NCBI GenBank assembly: GCA_003485715.1 | Contig: DNIF01000243.1 | Span: forward strand, 1 to 10,025 | Reading direction: 5' to 3' | DNA: 10,025 nucleotides | Source of the DNA: Gammaproteobacteria bacterium | Lineage (GTDB): Bacteria > Pseudomonadota > Gammaproteobacteria > UBA7966 | Shown: in pieces, positions 1-5,759 of the stretch | How positions within the stretch are numbered: position 1 is the stretch's first letter | How the letters are laid out: each line of letters opens with the position of its first letter | The notes under the pieces: model-generated | Databases searched by the model: none | What the model saw: only the letters and a program-made list of their open reading frames with translations | Told to the model about the DNA's origin: nothing | Program-made: the position numbers and the translations under genes

Positions 1-475
1 CAGGCTCACTCCGCAGGGATGCGATCAATTCATCGACGGCTGCTGAATCGAGGGCGGCAACCGGCTCGTTGTCGACCAGCACGGAGGGCCCCCGTGCACA
101 GTGCCCGAGGCAGTAGACCGGCTCCAGGGAAACCGCGCCATCGGCCGAGGTCTCGTGGTAGTCGCAGCCCAGTCGCTGCTTGAAACGGGCTTCGACCTCG
201 CGCCCTCCCAGCGCCTGACATGCCTCGGCCCGGCAGACGTGCACAACATGGCGCCCGACGGGATGACGCCGAAACCAGTGATAGAAGGTGACGAATCCAT
301 GCACCTCGGCGCGCGACAGATTCAGCGCCACTGCGATCCGCGGTACAGCGGCATCAGGCACGTAGCCCAGACGATCCTGCACGGCGTGCATGATGGGCAG
401 GAGGGCACCCGCTTTATCCTGATGTTCGGCGATGGCGCTATCCACCGCGGCGTCGATTTCGACGGCGTGTTGCAC
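1..475 (-). CDS. fdsG: NAD-dependent formate dehydrogenase gamma subunit (FdsG/NuoE-like), 3' end cut by window edge
   Basis: The visible 158 residues form a thioredoxin-like [2Fe-2S] protein of the NuoE/HoxE/FdsG family. The N-terminal helical part includes AGALLPIMHAVQDRLGYVP, then FVTFYHWFR, then the cluster ligands: C81 and C86 in CRAEACQALG, and C122 and C126 in YCLGHC. This gives the family spacing C-x4-C ... C-x3-C. CRAEACQALG resembles FdsG of soluble molybdenum or tungsten formate dehydrogenases more than NuoE of complex I, which usually has a CTTTPCWLRG-type motif. In that enzyme the subunit passes electrons between the FdsB flavin module and the FdsA chain while formate is oxidised to CO2 with NAD+. 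The start is GTG at 475, chosen because GGGAGGA lies six bases upstream; no ATG in this frame gives a sensible protein. The sequence is near its natural C-terminus at base 1, so only a few codons should be missing. fdsB and fdsA are expected just beyond the left edge. A NuoE or HoxE assignment is the alternative. Confidence 0.88.
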   Translation of the reverse strand, partial: MQHAVEIDAAVDSAIAEHQDKAGALLPIMHAVQDRLGYVPDAAVPRIAVALNLSRAEVHGFVTFYHWFRRHPVGRHVVHVCRAEACQALGGREVEARFKQRLGCDYHETSADGAVSLEPVYCLGHCARGPSVLVDNEPVAALDSAAVDELIASLRSEP

Positions 476-481
476 AGTTCG

Positions 482-488
482 TCCTCCC
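482..488 (-). promoter_or_regulatory. Ribosome binding site deciding the GTG start of fdsG
   Basis: On the minus strand GGGAGGA is followed by a six-base spacer and then GTG at 475-473. This near-perfect Shine-Dalgarno sequence supports a GTG start, although upstream codons in the same frame remain open. Confidence 0.7.
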
Positions 489-572
489 AATGTGGCGGGC
501 CAGCCACGTCCGGGGTGACCGGCGGGCACATAGGCATAGCCATGCGTATTTGAATTCGCCGCTCGAAGGGTG

Positions 573-597
573 CTAACCCACGGCACTCCTAGGTTAG
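573..597. promoter_or_regulatory. Possible operator: dyad CTAACC-N13-GGTTAG in the divergent intergenic region
   Basis: A perfect 6-bp inverted repeat, CTAACC and GGTTAG separated by 13 bases, lies about 100 bp upstream of the fdsG start and about 190 bp upstream of the transporter gene. Its size and divergent setting fit a dimeric regulator site, and formate dehydrogenase operons of this type are often controlled by LysR-family regulators. No regulator gene is visible here. The rest of the 476-789 gap holds no convincing ORF and no clear -35/-10 pair. Chance occurrence is possible. Confidence 0.3.
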
Positions 598-789
598 TTT
601 GCGCGATGTGGGCGTCAATATGCTGGAACTGGTCATATACGCGCGCGGACTGTCGGCAGGGGCCTCAAGTGGCCCGACTCGCGGCCTCATGGGCACAGGC
701 CGGCGGCTACGCGTACCGGAGGATGCCGCGAGGGTGTTAGCTTGCGCGCCTCCAACTCGCCCTCCATTCCCCCTTACGGAACTCACCTC

Positions 790-1116
790 ATGGCCTGGAC
801 CTGGCTCACTGTCGCCATCATTGCCGAAGTCGTCGCCACATCCGCCCTGAAGGCGGCCGATGGCTTCACGCGTCCCCTGCCTTCCCTGCTCGTGGTGGTC
901 GGCTATGGGATCGCCTTCTGGGGATTGTCACTCGCGCTGCGCAGCATTCCCATCGGCGTGGCCTATGCCGTGTGGTCGGCCGTGGGCATCGTGCTGGTGT
1001 CGGTGACGGCCTGGATTTTTTATCGCCAGGTCCTCGACACCCCAGCCCTCATCGGCATCGGGCTCATCATTGCCGGGGTCCTGGTGTTGCAGTTGTGGTC
1101 GAAGTCGGTGGCCTGA
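790..1116 (+). CDS. Small multidrug resistance (SMR) transporter, EmrE/Qac type
   Basis: This 108-residue protein has the SMR family length and four hydrophobic helices (about 3-21, 31-50, 56-77 and 84-104). The essential membrane carboxylate is E13 in VAIIAEVVATSALK, equivalent to EmrE Glu14. The second signature, GVAYAVWSAVGIVLVS, holds Y59 and W62, equivalent to EmrE Tyr60 and Trp63. The GFTRPLPS loop and the end of helix 4 (GIGLIIAGVLVLQL) also match. SMR proteins are inner-membrane antiporters that exchange protons for quaternary cations or related compounds, usually as antiparallel homodimers. The VWSAVG signature favours the EmrE/Qac branch over guanidinium exporters (Gdx/SugE). The start is ATG 790; an upstream in-frame extension to 742 adds 16 non-hydrophobic residues absent from the family. 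A weak ACGGA lies 10 bases upstream. There is no partner SMR gene, consistent with a homodimer. I saw no guanidine riboswitch upstream. Substrate unknown. Confidence 0.9.
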   Translation: MAWTWLTVAIIAEVVATSALKAADGFTRPLPSLLVVVGYGIAFWGLSLALRSIPIGVAYAVWSAVGIVLVSVTAWIFYRQVLDTPALIGIGLIIAGVLVLQLWSKSVA

Positions 1117-1222
1117 GAGCGGAATCGCGCATGGCCCCGACATCCGCGTCGCGTAGTGTCCTGCACCGAAGTGCCTGCGGGGTCCCTCGCCCGCCTGTCT
1201 GCCCACAGTTCGCACACCCACG

Positions 1223-1945
1223 ATGAGGCCGACACTGGCCGTTTGCACCGCCGCACTCGTCCTCGTGACGGTGTTCCCCGGCCTCGATCTGATCGTGAGC
1301 CGCTTCTTCTTCGATCCGGATGCCCGAGCCTTCCCGCTACAGGGGCACCCGCTCGCGAGTGCCGCGCACGAGGCCGTCCAGGCCTTGCCGGAGCTGCTGG
1401 CTGGGGCCTTTCTGCTGACCGCTCTCGTGTGGCCCGCCCGGCGCAAGGCGGCCCTGTTTCTGCTGGCTGCCGGCGTTGCCGGCCCCATCCTGCTTGCGAA
1501 CACCCTGCTCAAGGACCACTGGGATCGTGCCCGGCCGCGGGATGTGGCCGAGTTCGGCGGCCAGGCGCGCTTCACGCCAGCCTGGCTCCCCGCCAGCGAA
1601 TGCACCCGCAATTGCAGCTTCGTCTCTGGTGACGGTGCGCTGGGCTTCTATCTGCACACCTTCTTCTACGTGCTGCCACCACGATTCCGGCGCACGGTGT
1701 TCGTGGCCGGGTTCTTCGGCACCGGCACGCTGTTCGGTGGGCTGCGCGTCGCCATGGGTGCGCATTTCCTGTCGGACGTACTCTGGGCCGGGGCCTTGAT
1801 GCTGGCCAGTTCGTGCTGCGTGCACCGGCTGATCTACGGCCCGGATGCGACCCGCGCCGCCTGGCGGGACGTGCTCTCCTTGCACCGGCGCACACCACCC
1901 GGGGCCAGCTCAGCGCCCGCCGGTGACCAACAGCCGGGCACCTGA
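1223..1945 (+). CDS. PAP2-superfamily membrane phosphatase with an atypical SGD motif
   Basis: A 240-residue integral membrane protein with the three PAP2 catalytic motifs. C1 is KDHWDRARP (K97 to R104-P105, KX6RP). C2 is CSFVSGDG (S135-G136-D137). C3 is RVAMGAHFLSD (R175, H181, D185, RX5HX3D). Hydrophobic segments lie near 5-22, 52-70, 77-95, 143-152, 158-174 and 184-203. The family removes phosphate from lipid phosphates or diphosphates (phosphatidate, undecaprenyl diphosphate, lipid A) on the periplasmic side, with the C3 His as nucleophile. The C2 His that usually assists leaving-group protonation is Asp here. Related proteins with an acidic residue at this position occur, as far as I recall, so this may be a subfamily trait and not inactivation. 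The C-terminal 40 residues are polar and proline-rich. It lies 106 bp after the SMR gene on the same strand; joint transcription is possible but not shown. The Shine-Dalgarno sequence is poor. Substrate unassigned; a lipid A or undecaprenyl substrate is plausible. Confidence 0.82.
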   Translation: MRPTLAVCTAALVLVTVFPGLDLIVSRFFFDPDARAFPLQGHPLASAAHEAVQALPELLAGAFLLTALVWPARRKAALFLLAAGVAGPILLANTLLKDHWDRARPRDVAEFGGQARFTPAWLPASECTRNCSFVSGDGALGFYLHTFFYVLPPRFRRTVFVAGFFGTGTLFGGLRVAMGAHFLSDVLWAGALMLASSCCVHRLIYGPDATRAAWRDVLSLHRRTPPGASSAPAGDQQPGT

Positions 1946-1987
1946 AAGCCAGGCGAGGCTACCAGGGACACAGTCGCCCGCACTGCA

Positions 1988-2015
1988 TCACGCGAAAGCG
2001 TGACACGCTTCACGC
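1988..2015. repeat. Overlapping short inverted repeats, TCACGC/GCGTGA/TCACGC
   Basis: TCACGC (1988-1993), GAAA, GCGTGA (1998-2003) make a perfect 6-bp stem closed by a GNRA-type tetraloop. GCGTGA can instead pair with a second TCACGC at 2010-2015. A 13-base palindrome, AGCGTG-A-CACGCT, spans 1997-2009. The cluster lies 43 bp after the phosphatase stop codon and about 200 bp before the next start. It could be a weak terminator without a T tract, an operator, or an RNA element with two alternative folds. Confidence 0.4.
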
Positions 2016-2131
2016 CTTTCCTGCCGCAGCAACGTACCCTTCGCGCTACGGGCGCTGTTGTAGTTGCCACGACGTCCGGTGAACTCACCTCTGTGCCATC
2101 GCTACCCGTAAGGCGTGCCCCAAGGCCCGTT

Positions 2132-2154
2132 GGCGCTGCCCCATCCGCAGCGCC
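2132..2154. repeat. Perfect 8-bp inverted repeat upstream of the VPLPA-CTERM gene
   Basis: GGCGCTGC and GCAGCGCC flank a 7-base spacer (CCCATCC). The element ends 57 bp before the ATG at 2212, so it probably lies in the 5' untranslated region or near the promoter. No T run follows, so a classical terminator is unlikely. I found no sigma-54-type TGGCAC-N5-TTGC promoter in the 1946-2211 gap. Confidence 0.4.
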
Positions 2155-2199
2155 GCGCGACGGGCAACGAAACGATTGAGGGTCGGGCAACCACACACA

Positions 2200-2205
2200 G
2201 GGAGG
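2200..2205 (+). promoter_or_regulatory. Ribosome binding site fixing the start at 2212
   Basis: GGGAGG is followed by six bases and ATG. It selects ATG 2212 over the upstream in-frame TTG at 2176 and puts a signal peptide at the very N-terminus. Confidence 0.75.
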
Positions 2206-2211
2206 CCGATC

Positions 2212-3582
2212 ATGCACTTGCCCAGACTTGCCGCGATGGTCGCACTTGCCCTGTGGACCCCGGTGTCCCTCGCCGATGAGGACGACCCCTTCGATCACGC
2301 TGGCCCTCCGATCGTCGGCACGCCGGTGACGCCGGTTCTGCCCACTCCAGGCACCTTTGCCCGGGCTGTGGCGAGCCGCTCCCACTTCGTCGACTGCGCC
2401 GACTACAGCCTGTCCGGTGTCCACATCGACGAGTACGAGGCCGACGGTGAAAGCGCCTTGACGGTCGGCTGCAACGACTCCGTCTACGACAGCGCAAGTA
2501 CGGAGGCAACCGTCACTACGCCGGGCCAGCGGATCTCCGTGGGCCCGAGCGGAAGCAGCAGTTCACCGGACAACTGGAGGTCCTCGAGTGCCGGTGCCAC
2601 CGCCGAGTCCAACCTCCTCGGCCCGGACAATGTGCTCAACCTCAAGGCCGGTGCCCGGGCCAACAACTCGCGTGACGTGGAGGCGGAGCTCGGGATGGCC
2701 GTGGACGCATGGTCCCTCGAGCCCATTGGCTGGCTACGCGTCGGCAGCTCGGGCTTCTACCCAAATCGGGCACGACTCGTGGACGAAATGGACGGCTACT
2801 CCTCCAGCGCCCTGGCACGGCTCACGGATCGCTTCGTGGCGGATGGCACCGGGCGGCTCGTGATCGAGTTTCACGCCGATGGACTGTATGAGCGCGGTGG
2901 CGGAGTGCCGCAGATCATGCCAACGGGGGGCCGCGTGTCCTTCGCAGCCGTGCTGCTCGATCCGACAGGGCTCGAGGAGTTCTTCCTCGGCGGCGACGAC
3001 GGGTTCGTACGACGCTGGCGGGAGGGCACCATCGCCGCCACGGGTTTCGCGCTGGGCCGCGACCAGACAGACGACCTCTACGGCCGTAACCCCTTCCCCG
3101 ACGGCGAGCAATTGCTCGGCTCGGAAGACCTGCGGGATTTCGTACCGGGGGGAAGTGCCGTCCCCTCGGCAGACCTGCCGAACTCGCCGACGCCGGTCGA
3201 TGAATGGCTGAGGGTTGCGCTCGATGTGGTCGAGGGCCGGGAGTACTGGCTGATCGCGGGGCTTTTCGTCAGCGCCAGTGGCTGGAACTCCTGCGACACG
3301 AGCCCCGGCGATGGCAGTCGGCCCAACATCGTCGGCGCTGGCTTCAACGCCTGTGGTAGTGCGAATGGCACGATCGTCGACTTCACGTCTACCGTCCAGT
3401 TGTCGGACGTCATCTTCGAAGGCGGCTTGCGGGGCCTGCAGACCGCCTCAGGCGTGGATTATCGGCTTGCGGTGTCATCCGTACGGCCGGTGCCGCTGCC
3501 GCCTGCACTCTGGCTCATGGGCGGCGGCCTCACGGTGCTGCTGGCGGGCGTGCGCCGGTCCCGGTACCCGGGCAATACCTGA
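2212..3582 (+). CDS. Secreted protein with VPLPA-CTERM-like exosortase sorting signal
   Basis: This 456-residue protein starts with a Sec signal peptide (MHLPRLAAMVALALWTPVSLA, likely cleaved before DEDD at 22). It ends with a tripartite sorting tail: VPLPPALWLMGGG at 427-439, a hydrophobic helix to about 446, then basic RRSR at 448-451. This matches the VPLPA-CTERM variant of PEP-CTERM domains, which exosortases recognise to process exported proteins. The mature part (about 400 residues) is acidic, rich in Gly, Ser and Asp, and looks like beta-rich extracellular material. Four cysteines (C62, C87, C361, C381) could form two disulfides. I recognise no enzymatic domain. A Pro- and Ser-rich stretch at 32-46 and a Ser cluster at 114-126 may be linkers. 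Members are usually surface or matrix proteins made alongside exopolysaccharide. No exosortase lies in the window, so one is expected elsewhere. Function unknown; the export and sorting call is firm. Confidence 0.8.
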   Translation: MHLPRLAAMVALALWTPVSLADEDDPFDHAGPPIVGTPVTPVLPTPGTFARAVASRSHFVDCADYSLSGVHIDEYEADGESALTVGCNDSVYDSASTEATVTTPGQRISVGPSGSSSSPDNWRSSSAGATAESNLLGPDNVLNLKAGARANNSRDVEAELGMAVDAWSLEPIGWLRVGSSGFYPNRARLVDEMDGYSSSALARLTDRFVADGTGRLVIEFHADGLYERGGGVPQIMPTGGRVSFAAVLLDPTGLEEFFLGGDDGFVRRWREGTIAATGFALGRDQTDDLYGRNPFPDGEQLLGSEDLRDFVPGGSAVPSADLPNSPTPVDEWLRVALDVVEGREYWLIAGLFVSASGWNSCDTSPGDGSRPNIVGAGFNACGSANGTIVDFTSTVQLSDVIFEGGLRGLQTASGVDYRLAVSSVRPVPLPPALWLMGGGLTVLLAGVRRSRYPGNT

Positions 3583-3604
3583 CGCCCGCAAGTACCTGAC
3601 GCCC
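3572..3604 (+). repeat. Imperfect 16/17-bp tandem repeat across the stop codon
   Basis: The units are GCAATACCTGACGCCC (3572-3587) and GCAAGTACCTGACGCCC (3588-3604). They differ by one inserted G and share a perfect 12-mer, TACCTGACGCCC. The first unit contains the TGA stop of the VPLPA-CTERM gene. The pattern suggests a recent local duplication. Confidence 0.7.
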
Positions 3605-3657
3605 CTGGGCAGTCGACCGCTTCGCCCCCCGAAGACCGCAAGTGGTCGGGAGGGAAA

Positions 3658-3733
3658 TGGTGCCGGCAGCGGGACTCGAACTCGCGACCTACCGCTTACA
3701 AGGCGGTTGCTCTACCAACTGAGCTATGCCGGC
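3658..3733 (-). tRNA. tRNA-Thr (anticodon UGU)
   Basis: A complete 76-nt cloverleaf with encoded CCA. The acceptor stem GCCGGCA pairs with TGCCGGC, with discriminator A. The D arm is GCTC-AGTTGGTA-GAGC. The anticodon arm is ACCGC-CTTGTAA-GCGGT, giving anticodon TGT with U33 and A37. The T arm is GCGAG-TTCGAGT-CCCGC. The T stem has one A-C mismatch at the 52-62 pair; as I recall it, E. coli tRNA-Thr(UGU) has the same mismatch, so it is not a sign of decay. It reads ACA and wobble ACN threonine codons. It lies 106 bp downstream of the SPOR-protein gene on the same strand and may be processed from the same transcript. In many Gammaproteobacteria it begins a Thr-Tyr-Gly-Thr tRNA cluster before tuf; none of those follow here. 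Confidence 0.96.
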
Positions 3734-3760
3734 AGCTTGCCGAGGGCAGGGACGGAGTCT

Positions 3761-3782
3761 AGCCCGGGCGGGTGCCCGGGCT
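3761..3782. terminator. 9-bp perfect hairpin between the SPOR gene and tRNA-Thr, possible terminator or processing site
   Basis: AGCCCGGGC, GGGT, GCCCGGGCT form a perfect stem with a 4-base loop. Each arm contains GCCCGGGC, itself a palindrome, so the site is also a direct repeat of a palindrome. It lies 57 bp past the SPOR stop and 27 bp before the mature tRNA 5' end. No T run follows on the minus strand (AGACTCCG), so it is a weak candidate for intrinsic termination and could instead attenuate or mark RNase processing. Confidence 0.45.
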
Positions 3783-3839
3783 CCATATTGCGGGCACGCT
3801 TGGCCTTGGGTTTCGGGGCAGTCAGTCCCGCGAAGAGGC

Positions 3840-4988
3840 TCAGGGGCAATCCTTGACCTGCACCGAGGCCGGCTCGGCTCCGGTGGTATCGCCCGCGGCG
3901 GCGAATGCGGCAGCAGTCACCCTGTCGTCTGCCGGGAGCCGTGCATCCACCCACCAGCGCGTGGTTCGTGGGCCACGAGGCACGACGTTCGGTTCGATAC
4001 CAACGGCACGCAGCGCCGCGACGCGCCGTTCCAGTCCCTCGGCCGAGCTGTACAGCCCGAGTGAAACGACCGGACCGAGTTCCTCGTGACGCACGGCGAG
4101 ATGGTCGCTCACACCGAGCGCCTGCAGACGATCGGACTCCCGGCGCGCGGCCGTGAGATCTGCGAAGGGGCCGAGGTACATCCAGTGTGCGTCCTTGCGG
4201 CCCAGGATCTCCTTGCGGGTGCTTGCCGTACCGCCGCGAGCCTCAGCCCATGCGACCAGTCGACCGACGGATGGCTCCTCGGCCAATGGCCCAAGCACGA
4301 GGCAGACATCCCGCGTCGGCAGGGCTTCCTCGCCTTGACCCTGCGCGGTCGGGGCGCGGACGGCTGGATCCGCTCCAGACGGCGGCGTCGGATCCTGAGC
4401 GGGTGGCGGGGCAAGCACGGCAGTATCCCTCGGTGCGGGCGCTTGCTGCCCCTGACCACCTCCGTCGGGCGGGGCTTCGTGGGCCGGGGCGGCGGCGGTC
4501 GGATCCTCCACCTCGGCTTGCACGGCGGAGGACTCGGGCGGGTCCAGCGCGGCCGTCGGAGGAGGAGCCGGGTTCACATCGCCATCACCAGGGTGAACAG
4601 CAACATCGGCGGAAACGCCCGCTGTCGGCGTGGATTCCGAAGTGACGATGGCGACGGCGGCGGTCGTCGCATCCGGGACGAGGGCGGGGGCGGAATCGTC
4701 CGTAGCGCGTGTCCCGGCAGCCTCATCCCCTGCCGCAGGCGACTCCGATGCACTTGGAGCGGCAGCAGCCAACTCGCCCGGGTCAGCATCTACCCCCCCC
4801 TCTGCGACGGTTTCAGTCTCACTCGATACCGGGGCCAATTCCTCGATCTCGGAGAGGAGTCGAAGCGAGGCCGATCCCCTGGGCTCGGGTGCCGGCGTGA
4901 CCGATATCTCCTGCGTGAGTCGCTGATACATCCACGCCATGAAGCCCAGATTGGCGGCCAGCAGTACCACGACAAGCCAGCGAGTCAC
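3840..4988 (-). CDS. Membrane-anchored SPOR-domain protein
   Basis: This 382-residue protein has one N-terminal membrane helix (residues 4-20), then a roughly 200-residue linker rich in Ala, Pro, Glu and Thr (27-226). A folded C-terminal part follows (227-350): CLVLGPLAEE, DAHWMYLGPFADLTAA, VSLGLYSSAEGLERRVAALR and RWWVDAR. This pattern matches the SPOR-type protein often encoded after coaX in Gammaproteobacteria. SPOR domains bind glycan strands lacking stem peptides at the division septum, so a periplasmic, cell-wall-associated role is likely, but partner and activity are not visible. The start is GTG 4988, overlapping the coaX stop as GTGA with GGAGG four bases upstream, which implies translational coupling. 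The coding strand holds an eight-G run at 4793-4800 (codons for Glu63-Gly-Gly-Val), a possible slippage site. A short tail after residue 350 ends in Cys-Pro. Confidence 0.82.
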   Translation of the reverse strand: MTRWLVVVLLAANLGFMAWMYQRLTQEISVTPAPEPRGSASLRLLSEIEELAPVSSETETVAEGGVDADPGELAAAAPSASESPAAGDEAAGTRATDDSAPALVPDATTAAVAIVTSESTPTAGVSADVAVHPGDGDVNPAPPPTAALDPPESSAVQAEVEDPTAAAPAHEAPPDGGGQGQQAPAPRDTAVLAPPPAQDPTPPSGADPAVRAPTAQGQGEEALPTRDVCLVLGPLAEEPSVGRLVAWAEARGGTASTRKEILGRKDAHWMYLGPFADLTAARRESDRLQALGVSDHLAVRHEELGPVVSLGLYSSAEGLERRVAALRAVGIEPNVVPRGPRTTRWWVDARLPADDRVTAAAFAAAGDTTGAEPASVQVKDCP

Positions 4989-5755
4989 GGGGCCTCCACG
5001 CGGGCCGCGAGCCCTTCCAGAACAAGATGAGGGTGCATTTCGATTGGCAATCCGTTGAGGTGGCTGGCGAGGTATGCGGCGTCACCGCCCGTGAGGAACA
5101 GGCGCGCGCGCGGCTCCATCACATGGAAGCGCCGCCAGGCTCCTTGCACAAGCCCCGCAAGCGCGAGCTGGAGCGCGGCCTCGAAACAACCAGTCGTATC
5201 CAGGCGACCATGAAGTCGCGGCGGAGCCGGCGCGTTGCAGACCCCGGCCTGCACCCCGGTAGTGGTCGCAAGCCCCCCCCGCAGGGCCGCGACCCCTGGG
5301 TGGAGGTAGCCGGCCTGATGCCGACCAGCGGCATCCACGCAATCGATCGTCAACGCCGTACCGGCGTCGATGACACATACGGCTCCCCGCACCCGCTGCC
5401 AGGCCGCCAGCATGGCCGACCAGCGGTCAGCACCCAGCCTGGCCGGCTCGGCATAGCCATTCGCAAGGCCATCGCGCTGGGCCTCTGCGCGACAAGGCTC
5501 CGCACGCAGGCGCCAACGACGACGCACGGCTACCTCAAGGGCGCGATTGCCTTCCTGCCGCGTCATCGGCACGTAAAGCACCCGCCTCGGTCGGGGTGTC
5601 GCGGGAAAAACGGCTGACACGGCATCTGACCACGGCATGCTGCCGTGCCTGTGAAGGGTTCGGCCTGCCAGCCAAGCCCACTTGACGCGACTGTTGCCGA
5701 GGTCGACCAGCAACTGACCACCCGGCCCGTTTGCTTCCTGCGCCATGTCGACCAT
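4985..5755 (-). CDS. coaX: Type III pantothenate kinase
   Basis: CoaX phosphorylates pantothenate to 4'-phosphopantothenate, the first step of coenzyme A synthesis, in the cytoplasm. The 256-residue product matches the usual 240-260. Acetate/sugar kinase superfamily (ASKHA) motifs are clear: LLVDLGNSRVKWAWL (D18, N21, K25), the pantothenate-site GADRW (G108, D110, R111), VIDAGTALTIDCVD (D130, G132-T133, D138), the glycine-rich AGYLHPGVAALRGGL (148-162), and LTGGDA (221-226). Type III enzymes need a monovalent cation and are not inhibited by CoA. The start is ATG 5755, four bases after the birA stop; ATG 5746 is an alternative. The upstream open frame to 6046 is inside birA and lacks family sequence. 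The coding strand has an eight-G run at 5273-5280, in conserved Arg-Gly-Gly-Leu. The stop overlaps the next start. Confidence 0.95.
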   Translation of the reverse strand: MVDMAQEANGPGGQLLVDLGNSRVKWAWLAGRTLHRHGSMPWSDAVSAVFPATPRPRRVLYVPMTRQEGNRALEVAVRRRWRLRAEPCRAEAQRDGLANGYAEPARLGADRWSAMLAAWQRVRGAVCVIDAGTALTIDCVDAAGRHQAGYLHPGVAALRGGLATTTGVQAGVCNAPAPPRLHGRLDTTGCFEAALQLALAGLVQGAWRRFHVMEPRARLFLTGGDAAYLASHLNGLPIEMHPHLVLEGLAARVEAP

Positions 5756-5759
5756 GAGA

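Noticed and set aside
322..543. 73-codon minus-strand open frame starting with ATG at 543
   Set aside because: It overlaps fdsG in another frame, whereas the fdsG frame shows the full set of [2Fe-2S] ligands.
600..789. Possible guanidine riboswitch before the SMR gene
   Set aside because: No paired ACGR-loop hairpins or ykkC-like conserved blocks; the transporter has EmrE-type, not Gdx-type, signature residues.
1946..2211. Sigma-54 promoter of the kind driving some PEP-CTERM genes
   Set aside because: No TGGCAC-N5-TTGC match on the plus strand.
3658..3733. tRNA decay suggested by the A-C mismatch in the T stem
   Set aside because: As I recall it, E. coli tRNA-Thr(UGU) has the same mismatch, and all other stems and the CCA end are intact.
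4086..5030. 314-codon plus-strand open frame opposite the SPOR gene
   Set aside because: Arg/Gly-rich composition without recognisable motifs, an antisense shadow.
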